Shown here: one piece after another, positions 24,981 through 33,058 of the stretch
Layout of the letters: each line of letters begins with the position of its first letter
Position numbering within the stretch: the first letter of the stretch is position 1
DNA from: Alphaproteobacteria bacterium
GTDB taxonomy: Bacteria; Pseudomonadota; Alphaproteobacteria; Caulobacterales; Caulobacteraceae
Length of the DNA stretch: 33,058 bases
Reading direction: 5' to 3'
Assembly (NCBI GenBank): GCA_018826515.1
Contig: JAHKAM010000004.1
Span: 1 to 33,058, forward strand
Notes under the pieces: generated by a model
Told to the model about the DNA's origin: nothing
What the model saw: only the letters and a program-made list of their open reading frames with translations
Database searches by the model: none
Translations under genes and position numbers: made by a program

Positions 24981-27014
24981 TCAGAACCGGTAGGTGGCTC
25001 CGACCCGCAGACTGCGCCCGGGCTGCGGGGCGATGTCCTTCTGGAAGCTGGCGTGCTCGCGCGCCTCCGCGTCGGTCAGGTTGGAGGCCTCGGCGAACAG
25101 GATGACGTTGCGATCCGCGAACGGACGGACAGCCGCCTTCAGGTTGACCATCGTATAGCTGTCCGTCGGCAGTTCGAACGCCGCCGTCCGGTCCTGGCCG
25201 GCGACATGGCGCGCCTCCAGGCCGACGTCGAACAGGCGCGAGGTCCAGTCCAGGCCCGCCGTGGCCGACCAGGGCGGGATCCGCGCCGCCGGCCCCAGGT
25301 CGGTCGAGGCGCGCACCAGATCGGCGGCCCCGGTCAGGTCCAGACTCCGGTCGCCGGCTTCCCACAAGCGATAACTGGCCTCGGCCTCGAAGCCGCGGAA
25401 GGTCGCGCCCGTCTGGACATAGGTGAAGATCGGCAGCTCTGAATCGACGTCGTCCAGCCCCGTCGGCCTCAGGTCGATGAAGCCGTCGTATTCGGCGTGG
25501 TAGGCGTGCAGGTCGAACTCGAACGGACCCGAGGCGTAATGCACCGTCGCCTCGATCGAGGTCGCGACCTCGCTGTCCAGGTCGATGTCGCCGACCTCGA
25601 AGGCCCCGGTGGCGACGTGGGCGCCCTCGGCGAACAGCTCGACCTCGCTCGGCGCGCGCTCGTTGCGGGCCACGCTCAGACCCAGGAACAACGGCGCCGA
25701 GGGCCGGAAGAAGGCGCCGGCGGAGGCCGAGACGCTGGTGAAGTCGCGTCCGCCCGCCAGGCTTTCCAGCGAGCGTTCGTCCAGTCGCAGGCCGCCCTCG
25801 AAGCCGAGGCCGCCGCGGTCGAACCGCTGGACCGTGTACAGCCCCTGTTCGGAGATTTCGGTGCGCGGCACATAGGCCTCGTCGCCGACCGCATCGAAGG
25901 TGCGGTCCAGCAGCTGCAGGCCGACCACGCCCTGCCAGCCGTTGCGCTCGCGCTGGATCAGTTCGAAACGACCCTCATAGCCGTCCGAGAAGAACCGGGT
26001 GCCGATCTCGTCGCCCTCGAACTCGGTGTGGGCGTAGTCAGCCTGGCCGGCCGAAAGGCGCGCGGCGCTGAACGGGCCGGCGTCAAAGGTCAGCTCGCCC
26101 CTCAGGTCATAGCGCGTCTGCTCAAGGCCGATGGAGACGCTTTCCTCACCGGCGTCAGGGTCCAGCGGATCGGGTTCATGCTCATGGCCGGGCACGCCAT
26201 AGGTCGTCTCGATGTGTTTGACCGACAGGCCCAGATAGCCGCGCGACCCGATCCAGCTGACCCCCGCGCCATACTGGTCCAGCTCGACGAAGGTGTTCTC
26301 CACCGTGCGCTCGTCGCCGGCCGCCTCGCCTTCCTCGTCCAGCAGGCGCTGCGACTCGGGAAACACCGGGACGCCATAGTCCGAAGACGAGCGGGTGAAG
26401 GCGTCCGCCGTCAGCACCAGAGGACCCGCGTCGATCTTGAGCCGTCCACCGAAACTGGTCCCGTCGTCGATGGTCGAGGCCTGGGCGCTGACATGACCCT
26501 CCAGCCCGCCCTCGGGCCGTTCGGTCGGGATGCGGTCGTCGATGATGTTGACCACGCCGCCGATGGCCGAGCCGCCGAACACCAGGGTCGAGGGGCCGCG
26601 GACGATCTCGATGCGGCGCGCCTCGGCCGGATCGACCGCCACCTGGTGGTCGGGCGAGACCGAACTGGCGTCGATCATGCCCAGACCGTTGGTCAGCACC
26701 TGCACGCGCGGGCCGGACAGGCCCCGGATCACCGGCCGGCTGGCGCCGGGGGCGAAATTGGTGCTGCGCACGCCGGGCAGGCCGTTGACCAGATCGCCGA
26801 GGGTCGAGGCCGGGGCGACGGCGAGGTCCTCCTCGTTCAGCACCTCGACCGCCAGCAGGCTGGCGCGGTCGGTCACCCCGAACGGCGTGCCGGTGACGAT
26901 GACCTCGTCCAGCTGCGCCGAACGCGGCGCGGTCTGGGCCGCGGCGGCGCCCGAAAAGGCGGCCCAGCCGAGGGCGGTCAGAAGGGCGGCGCGGGACACG
27001 GGGGAGAGACTCAT
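24981..27014 (-). CDS. znuD: TonB-dependent outer membrane receptor, ZnuD-like (zinc uptake)
   Basis: 677 residues. A signal peptide (1-27) is followed by a TonB-box-like LDEVIVTGT (35-43), the plug (about 50-165, with RGLSGPRVQVLTNGLGM and RRIEIVRGPSTLVFGGSAIGGVVNIID), then a beta barrel ending in the C-terminal Phe of GATYRF. The segment GVPGHEHEPDPLDPDAGEE (273-291) is a His/Asp-rich extracellular loop like that of ZnuD, which captures zinc. The divergent zur gene and a palindromic Zur box in the shared promoter support a zinc role. The cargo could instead be a zinc chelate. Confidence 0.9.
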   Translation of the reverse strand: MSLSPVSRAALLTALGWAAFSGAAAAQTAPRSAQLDEVIVTGTPFGVTDRASLLAVEVLNEEDLAVAPASTLGDLVNGLPGVRSTNFAPGASRPVIRGLSGPRVQVLTNGLGMIDASSVSPDHQVAVDPAEARRIEIVRGPSTLVFGGSAIGGVVNIIDDRIPTERPEGGLEGHVSAQASTIDDGTSFGGRLKIDAGPLVLTADAFTRSSSDYGVPVFPESQRLLDEEGEAAGDERTVENTFVELDQYGAGVSWIGSRGYLGLSVKHIETTYGVPGHEHEPDPLDPDAGEESVSIGLEQTRYDLRGELTFDAGPFSAARLSAGQADYAHTEFEGDEIGTRFFSDGYEGRFELIQRERNGWQGVVGLQLLDRTFDAVGDEAYVPRTEISEQGLYTVQRFDRGGLGFEGGLRLDERSLESLAGGRDFTSVSASAGAFFRPSAPLFLGLSVARNERAPSEVELFAEGAHVATGAFEVGDIDLDSEVATSIEATVHYASGPFEFDLHAYHAEYDGFIDLRPTGLDDVDSELPIFTYVQTGATFRGFEAEASYRLWEAGDRSLDLTGAADLVRASTDLGPAARIPPWSATAGLDWTSRLFDVGLEARHVAGQDRTAAFELPTDSYTMVNLKAAVRPFADRNVILFAEASNLTDAEAREHASFQKDIAPQPGRSLRVGATYRF

Positions 27015-27043
27015 GGCACATCCGGACTACGATCAGGCCCAAG

Positions 27044-27058
27044 TGTTATGAGATAACA
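27044..27058. promoter_or_regulatory. Zur box in the znuD-zur divergent promoter
   Basis: TGTTATGAGATAACA is a perfect 6-bp inverted repeat around GAG, close to the known proteobacterial Zur core TGTTATNNNATAACA. It lies 30 bases upstream of the znuD start and 60 bases upstream of zur, so it could repress both genes when zinc is sufficient. Confidence 0.85.
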
Positions 27059-27117
27059 TCACAAACAGTCAAGCGCCCGATGTTGCGGGACCGCCGTCGA
27101 GGGCCTAGCTCAGGGTC

Positions 27118-27594
27118 ATGAGCGACTCCTGCGGCCACCATCATGCCGACGGCCCTCCGGGCGCCGCCGACGTCGCGCGCGCCATGCGGGACGCGGATCA
27201 ACGCCTGACCGCCGAGGGCGAGCGGATGACGCCCTCGCGCCTGAGGGTGCTGGAGCTGCTGCTGGCCGCGGGCGAACCGGTAAAGGCCTATGACCTGATC
27301 GCCCGTTTCGGCGAGGACGGGCAGCCGGCCAAGCCCCCGACCGTCTATCGCGCGCTGGAATTCCTCGAGCGCAAGGGTCTGGCCCACCGCATCGCCTCGA
27401 TCAGCGCCTATGTCGCCTGCACCTCGGGTTCGATCGATCACGCCGCCGCCTTCCTGATCTGCGACTGCTGCGGCGCGACGGCCGAGGTCTCGGCCCCCGT
27501 CGCCGACGATCTGGGCCGCGCCGCCGAGGCCGCCGGCTATGTCATCGCCCGCACCACCATCGAGGCCCACGGCCGCTGCCCGGCCTGCCAATAG
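27118..27594 (+). CDS. zur: Fur-family zinc uptake regulator Zur
   Basis: 158 residues. A His-rich head (CGHHH, 5-9) precedes the winged helix (MTPSRLRVLELLLAAGEPVKAYDLI and PTVYRALEFLERKGLAHRI, about 37-92). A dimerisation domain follows with two cysteine pairs, C115/C118 in ICDCCGA and C154/C157 in RCPACQ, which hold the structural zinc. Zur represses zinc-uptake genes when zinc is present. The gene faces the znuD-like receptor with a Zur box between. An alpha/beta hydrolase starts 42 bases after it. Confidence 0.93.
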   Translation: MSDSCGHHHADGPPGAADVARAMRDADQRLTAEGERMTPSRLRVLELLLAAGEPVKAYDLIARFGEDGQPAKPPTVYRALEFLERKGLAHRIASISAYVACTSGSIDHAAAFLICDCCGATAEVSAPVADDLGRAAEAAGYVIARTTIEAHGRCPACQ

Positions 27595-27636
27595 GCCGCG
27601 CTGGCAATCGGTCGGGCGAGGCCCTATCTGGCCCTC

Positions 27637-28527
27637 ATGGATGCGATCCGGCTCTCCCCGCCCCGTCGTCTGAGCCTGCCGGTGTCGAACCGCTGGGGCG
27701 CGGGCCGCATGAGCGTGCTGGATTTCGGCGAGCCCCGGCGGCCGGTCGATCTGGTCTTCGTCCACGCCAACGGCTTCAACGCCCTGACCTATCGCACCCT
27801 GCTGGCGCCGCTGTCGGGGTCCCTGCGCATCTGGGCGCCGGACCTGCGCGGCCACGGCGGCACGACCCTGCCGACCGGGGGCGGCCGACGCCGCGGCTGG
27901 CAGGACCATCGCGACGACCTCGTCGCCCTGCTGGACGTTCTCGACGGGCCGCCGGTGATTCTCGCGGGCCATTCCATGGGCGGCACCTCGGCCCTGCTGG
28001 CGGCGGCCGAGCGGCCGGACCGCGTCGGCGGCATGGTTCTGCTGGATCCGGTGATCTGGAGCCGCTGGGCCGTCGCGGCCTTCCAGCTGCCGCTGCTGGA
28101 CCGGATCGCCTCGCGCATCCCCCTGGTGAAGAACGCCCTGCGCCGCCGCGCCGTCTTCGACAGCCGTGAACAGGCCATGGCCGCCTGGCTGGGCCGCGGC
28201 GCCTTCAGGGGCTGGCCCGAGATGGTGCTGGCCGACTATGTCGCCGACGGCCTGATCGAGACGGCGGACGGGTTCACCCTGGCTTGCGATCCGGCCTGGG
28301 AGGCGTCCAACTACGCCGCCCAAAGCCATGACCCGTGGCGCGCGCTGAAGGCTCTCGACTGTCCGGTGACGGTGCTGAAGGGCGAGGCCGGCTCGACCTG
28401 CGCCCTGCCCGAGAACCCGCGCGGCCTGCCGCATGTCGCCGTCGGGACCGTCCGCGGCGGGACGCATTTCTTCCCCATGCTGCACGCCGACGTCGCCCGC
28501 GACGCCCTGTTCGACGCGGCGGTGTGA
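27637..28527 (+). CDS. Alpha/beta hydrolase
   Basis: 296 residues. The fold is clear from LVFVHANGFNALTYRTLLAPL (oxyanion region), IWAPDLRGHGGT, the nucleophile elbow AGHSMGGTSAL (S113) and the late histidine in GGTHFFPML (H277). The catalytic acid is probably in the segment before the last strands but was not pinned down. No signal peptide, so cytoplasmic. Substrate unknown; the family includes esterases, haloalkane dehalogenases and lactonases. It may be co-transcribed with zur, though no link to zinc is evident. Confidence 0.88.
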   Translation: MDAIRLSPPRRLSLPVSNRWGAGRMSVLDFGEPRRPVDLVFVHANGFNALTYRTLLAPLSGSLRIWAPDLRGHGGTTLPTGGGRRRGWQDHRDDLVALLDVLDGPPVILAGHSMGGTSALLAAAERPDRVGGMVLLDPVIWSRWAVAAFQLPLLDRIASRIPLVKNALRRRAVFDSREQAMAAWLGRGAFRGWPEMVLADYVADGLIETADGFTLACDPAWEASNYAAQSHDPWRALKALDCPVTVLKGEAGSTCALPENPRGLPHVAVGTVRGGTHFFPMLHADVARDALFDAAV

Positions 28528-28607
28528 GGCGGGTGGCGCCTTCGCGCTCCAACCGCTAAACCGCCGCCAGCCGCAGTAAACCGACACTTTCAAGGACAGG
28601 CCCGACC

Positions 28608-30110
<1,503 letters not shown>

Positions 30111-30119
30111 CGGTCCTGC

Positions 30120-30168
30120 GGCCGGTCCGGCTTCCGGGGGCGCAATCCCCCGGGGTTCGGAGCCGGCC
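30120..30168. terminator. Large two-part hairpin downstream of mmsA
   Basis: Outer arms 30120-30129 and 30158-30168 pair over 10 bp with one bulge. Inner arms 30134-30140 and 30147-30153 pair over 7 bp with a six-base loop. No T tract follows, so it may be a Rho-dependent end or mRNA-stabilising structure rather than a classical terminator. Confidence 0.55.
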
Positions 30169-30222
30169 CATTCGGTGCTAAGGGTTAACACGCCTGAACC
30201 GTGAAGCTGGAGTGCTCCCCGT

Positions 30223-31071
30223 ATGCGTCGCTTTTTCATCTGGTCGGCCCTGGCGGCCCTGATCGGCCTGATCCTCGCCGGCGGTGGCTACTGGGCCTAC
30301 TGGAATTACTATGCCCGCTTCCAGCCGGTGGTGATCGCCACCCACCAGGCCGAGATCCAGCGCCTGCTGGACGAGGCGTCCTGGCTGTCCGGCGGCGGCG
30401 GCGGCGAGCCCCTCTACATCATCGGCTATCGCGACTCGGCCGCCATGCAGCGCTATGAGCGCGACGAGGTGCCCAAGCTTCGCGCGGCCGGGATCGAGGC
30501 CCGGATCATCGTCTTCGCCCGCCCCGAACGTGAGGGCCTGGCCCAGTCGACGGCGGCCGAACGGGCCACGGTGGCCGAGCTGTGGCTGACCCGGGACTGG
30601 TCGCTGTACCAGCGCTGGACCGCCACCCCGACCAGCGCCTGGAGCGCGGCGGGCATTCCGGCCGCCGACGGCAATCTGGCACGGGCGGCGGTGGTCGAGG
30701 CCGGACGGGCCTTCGTCTCCCGGCTGACGGTCGCGCTGAAATCGGAAGGTCTGGGCACCGGCTATCCGCTGATCGTCTGGCGCGATCGCGAGGGCTTCAT
30801 GAAGGCCTGCGCCTGCAATGACAGCCGCTCCTGGGCCTTTATCCGCGACGACCTGAATGCGCCTGACCGGGTCGCATTGCCCGGGTCGGGCGAGCCCGTG
30901 CCCATGGCACCGGGCGTGGCTCCCGAGAGTCTGCCCTATCCGACCCTGCCGCCGCTGGCACCGGCCGCTGACGAGGCACCGGCCGCCACACCGACCCCGG
31001 CCCCGGTCACCCCGCCGACCCCGCGCGCGCCGCCGCAGGCCACCAAACAGGACGACACCACCTTCTTCTGA
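30223..31071 (+). CDS. Hypothetical membrane-anchored periplasmic protein with Pro-rich tail, 282 aa
   Basis: No family recognised with confidence. Residues 1-28 are a basic start plus one uncleaved helix (FFIWSALAALIGLILAGGGYWAYW). Residues 35-215 form a folded periplasmic domain (EPLYIIGYRDSAAMQRY, GIEARIIVFARPERE, ELWLTRDWSLYQRWTATP, GTGYPLIVWRDREGFMKACACND). Residues 220-282 are low-complexity Pro/Ala. The YPLIVWRD segment and the CAC pair (C196, C198) are vaguely like thioredoxin-fold proteins, but there is no CxxC. GGAG lies 11 bases before the ATG. It converges on the kynureninase-like gene. Confidence 0.75.
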   Translation: MRRFFIWSALAALIGLILAGGGYWAYWNYYARFQPVVIATHQAEIQRLLDEASWLSGGGGGEPLYIIGYRDSAAMQRYERDEVPKLRAAGIEARIIVFARPEREGLAQSTAAERATVAELWLTRDWSLYQRWTATPTSAWSAAGIPAADGNLARAAVVEAGRAFVSRLTVALKSEGLGTGYPLIVWRDREGFMKACACNDSRSWAFIRDDLNAPDRVALPGSGEPVPMAPGVAPESLPYPTLPPLAPAADEAPAATPTPAPVTPPTPRAPPQATKQDDTTFF

Positions 31072-31078
31072 CCGGTGG

Positions 31079-32242
31079 TCAGAGAACCCGGTCGCAGATC
31101 GCGATCAACCGCTCGACATCGGCCCGGTCCTGATAGAGGCCGAAGCCGAAGCGGATCGTGTCGTCGCGGACGTCGGTGACGACATTGGCGTCCAGCAACC
31201 GGGCCCGCCAGGCCTGGGCGTCCGGATGACGGAAGGCCAGGAACCGCGCCCGGTGGCTGTCATTGGTCAGGGGATTGATCAGCTCCGCCTCGGCCAGCCG
31301 ACCGGCCTCACCGGCGATCACGGCGGTCTCGAACTTCTGCATCAGGGCGCGGGCATGGTCGGCGATCAGCGCCGTGGTCAGCCCCTGCGCGTCCAGCATC
31401 TGCCGCACGCCGTTGAACCGGTACAGGGGGGTGGCATCGAAGGTCGCCCCCCAGAACCGTCCGGCGTCGGCGCGATACTGCACCCCGTCCGGCGGTCCCA
31501 TCAGATTGCCGAATTCGGCGAACCAGCCGGTGGCGACCGGCCGCTCGCAGAAGCCGTCCGGCGCGTGCAGGATGCCTGCGCCCTCGCCCGACATCGCGTA
31601 TTTATAGCCGCCGGTGACATAGAAGATCCGGTCCGCCACCGCCGACAGATCGGTCGGGGTGGCCATGAAGCCGTGATAGCCGTCGACCACCACCCACGGA
31701 CCCGCGGGGTCGGCCAGGGCGGCCAGGTCGGCGATGCCGCCGAACGCCTGGCCGGTCTTGAAGAAGATCTGGCTGATCACGATCAGGTCGAATTCGCCGG
31801 CCCGGGCCGCGGCCACGAACCGGGCGTCGAAGGTGTCGAACGGGGCGAGCGGAATCCGGGTCACCACGGCCTCGCCGGCCTCTTCCCAGCGTTCAGCCTG
31901 ACGCCGGAAGGCGTGAAACTCCCCGTCGGTGGTCAGGATCCGCACCGGTTTGCGGGCGATCCCCGAGAACAGCCGCAGCAGAAAGTCGTGGGTGTTCGGC
32001 GCGAACACCACCGTGTCCGGTGACGGCAGGTTCAGTTCGTTCGCCACATGCCGCTGGGCCTCGGGCACGACGTCACCGAAGATCCGGTCCCATTTGCGAT
32101 CGGCGTGCTGGTTGGCTTCCAGCCAGGCGCGGATATGGCCGTCAAACGAGGCGTCCGGCCACAGGTGATGACTGTGGGCGGCGAAATGCAGGCGATCGGG
32201 ATCCAGCGACAGGGCGCGGGAGAACAGGGGCTTGTGGCTCAA
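31079..32242 (-). CDS. Kynureninase-like class V aminotransferase-fold PLP enzyme
   Basis: 387 residues. AAHSHHLWPDASFDGH opens the fold, DGYHGFMATPTDLS holds the PLP-ring aspartate (D187), and FYVTGGYKYAMSGEGAGILHAP holds the Schiff-base lysine (K214). The arrangement resembles kynureninase (hydrolysing kynurenine to anthranilate and alanine), but the substrate-binding loops are not diagnostic by eye and no tryptophan-catabolism genes adjoin. It could instead be a cysteine-desulfurase-like lyase. It starts 27 bases after the secA stop on the same strand and may be read from the secA transcript. Confidence 0.8.
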   Translation of the reverse strand: MSHKPLFSRALSLDPDRLHFAAHSHHLWPDASFDGHIRAWLEANQHADRKWDRIFGDVVPEAQRHVANELNLPSPDTVVFAPNTHDFLLRLFSGIARKPVRILTTDGEFHAFRRQAERWEEAGEAVVTRIPLAPFDTFDARFVAAARAGEFDLIVISQIFFKTGQAFGGIADLAALADPAGPWVVVDGYHGFMATPTDLSAVADRIFYVTGGYKYAMSGEGAGILHAPDGFCERPVATGWFAEFGNLMGPPDGVQYRADAGRFWGATFDATPLYRFNGVRQMLDAQGLTTALIADHARALMQKFETAVIAGEAGRLAEAELINPLTNDSHRARFLAFRHPDAQAWRARLLDANVVTDVRDDTIRFGFGLYQDRADVERLIAICDRVL

Positions 32243-32269
32243 GGTCGTCTCCTGCGCCGTCCGCGGCCC

Positions 32270-33058
32270 CTAGACCAGGGCCCCGTGGCAGTGTTTGAAT
32301 TTGCGGCCCGAGCCACAGGGGCAGTCGGCGTTGCGGCTGGTGCGTTCCCAGCCGGCCGGCAGAAGCTCGACCGGAAGGCGCGAGCGGTCGTCCCCGTCCA
32401 GCCGGCCTTCCGGCGATTGGGTGCCCGGATTGCCCATTTCGTTCTCGCCCGAATTCGGATTCAGGTGGATTTCCTGGAATTCGGGCATTTCCATCTCCGG
32501 CGGCGGCTGGAAGCGGAATTCGACGGTCATCAGCCAGCGGGTCACGCTGTGACGCAGTTCGCTGAGCAGGGTCTCGAACAGCGAGAAGGCCTCGGTCTTG
32601 TATTCGTTGAGCGGATCGCGCTGGCCGTAGCCGCGCAGGCCGATGATGCCGCGCAGGTGGTCCAGGTGGACCAGGTGCTCGCGCCAGGCCATGTCGATCA
32701 TCTGCATCAGGAACTGTTTTTCCAGACCGCGGGTCTGGTCAGCCCCGATCAGTTCCAGCCGTTCGGCGGCCCGGGCCTCGGCGGCGGCCTGCAGCCGCTC
32801 CTCGAACTCCTCGTTGGAGACGCCTTCCTCGGCGGCCCAGTCATGCAGCGGCAGTTCCAGGCCGAGGGTCGCGCGGACCTTCTCGTCCAGGCCGTCGATG
32901 TCCCACTGTTCGGCATAGGCCTTGGGCGGCAGATAGCGGTCGACCAGGTCGGTGACCACGTCCTGGCGGAATTCGCCGACCAGTTCCGACAGGTCCGTGG
33001 AGTCCATGAACTCCTGACGCTGTTCGAACACGGCCTTGCGCTGGTCGTTGACGACGTC
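32270..33058 (-). CDS. secA: Preprotein translocase ATPase SecA, C-terminal part (truncated by window edge)
   Basis: About 262 C-terminal residues; the frame is open through base 33058, so the start is outside and the GTG at 33031 is an internal valine. [11 protein letters not shown] and [24 protein letters not shown] belong to the helical scaffold. [39 protein letters not shown] (in segments) is the conserved helical wing/scaffold end. A flexible linker leads to the zinc-binding SEC-C motif [13 protein letters not shown], which contacts SecB. SecA drives secretion through SecYEG at the inner membrane. Confidence 0.98.
   Translation of the reverse strand, partial: DVVNDQRKAVFEQRQEFMDSTDLSELVGEFRQDVVTDLVDRYLPPKAYAEQWDIDGLDEKVRATLGLELPLHDWAAEEGVSNEEFEERLQAAAEARAAERLELIGADQTRGLEKQFLMQMIDMAWREHLVHLDHLRGIIGLRGYGQRDPLNEYKTEAFSLFETLLSELRHSVTRWLMTVEFRFQPPPEMEMPEFQEIHLNPNSGENEMGNPGTQSPEGRLDGDDRSRLPVELLPAGWERTSRNADCPCGSGRKFKHCHGALV

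Overview
The window is a high-GC alphaproteobacterial chromosome segment, most likely from Caulobacteraceae and probably Brevundimonas or a close relative. This rests on gene content and order: a PhyR/NepR/EcfG/PhyK general stress locus, a SapC-family protein, the obgE-proB-proA-nadD-rsfS-rlmH-envC-ctpA-yibQ-rppH chain, and an ATP synthase epsilon subunit without its C-terminal helices. No tRNA, rRNA, CRISPR array, insertion sequence or prophage was seen. Genes are packed, with many ATGA-type overlaps.

Layout. 1-1082: end of the atp operon (atpD, atpC), three hairpins, the last a clear terminator. 1083-1846: a structured leader, a guanidinium exporter (gdx/sugE) and a small zinc-ribbon-like DUF1272 protein. 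1843-11767 (minus strand): a long housekeeping chain read from obgE down to rppH. Two of its junctions, and the gap upstream of obgE, hold unusual inverted arrays of 7-base units. 11933-13640: alanine dehydrogenase divergent from an Lrp/AsnC regulator, with a 15-bp palindrome between them. 13657-17825: a small unknown protein, a 68-aa membrane protein, a DUF418 membrane protein, an MHS-type transporter with an inserted periplasmic domain, and a DoxX protein.

17943-22380 is the most interesting part, a general stress response (GSR) island. nepR-ecfG-phyK runs on the minus strand and phyR on the plus strand. Five sites match the EcfG promoter consensus GGAAC-N16/17-CGTT exactly. They lie in front of nepR, phyR, a 45-aa entericidin-like lipoprotein gene (that promoter sits in the 3' end of phyK), a 119-aa single-span membrane protein, and a gene-free stretch ending in an intrinsic terminator. 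The last would give an RNA of about 115 nt with an 11-bp stem, an exposed run of seven C residues and a GAAA-capped hairpin. I read it as a small RNA of the Caulobacter GsrN type. Together these suggest a self-amplifying stress circuit (PhyK -> PhyR -> NepR -| EcfG) with its own envelope and RNA outputs next door.

22458-33058: an MDR-family NADP oxidoreductase with a hotdog protein, a SapC-family protein, a ZnuD-like zinc receptor divergent from a Zur repressor with a palindromic Zur box, an alpha/beta hydrolase, methylmalonate-semialdehyde dehydrogenase (mmsA), an unknown membrane-anchored protein, a kynureninase-like PLP enzyme, and the C-terminal third of secA running off the right edge.
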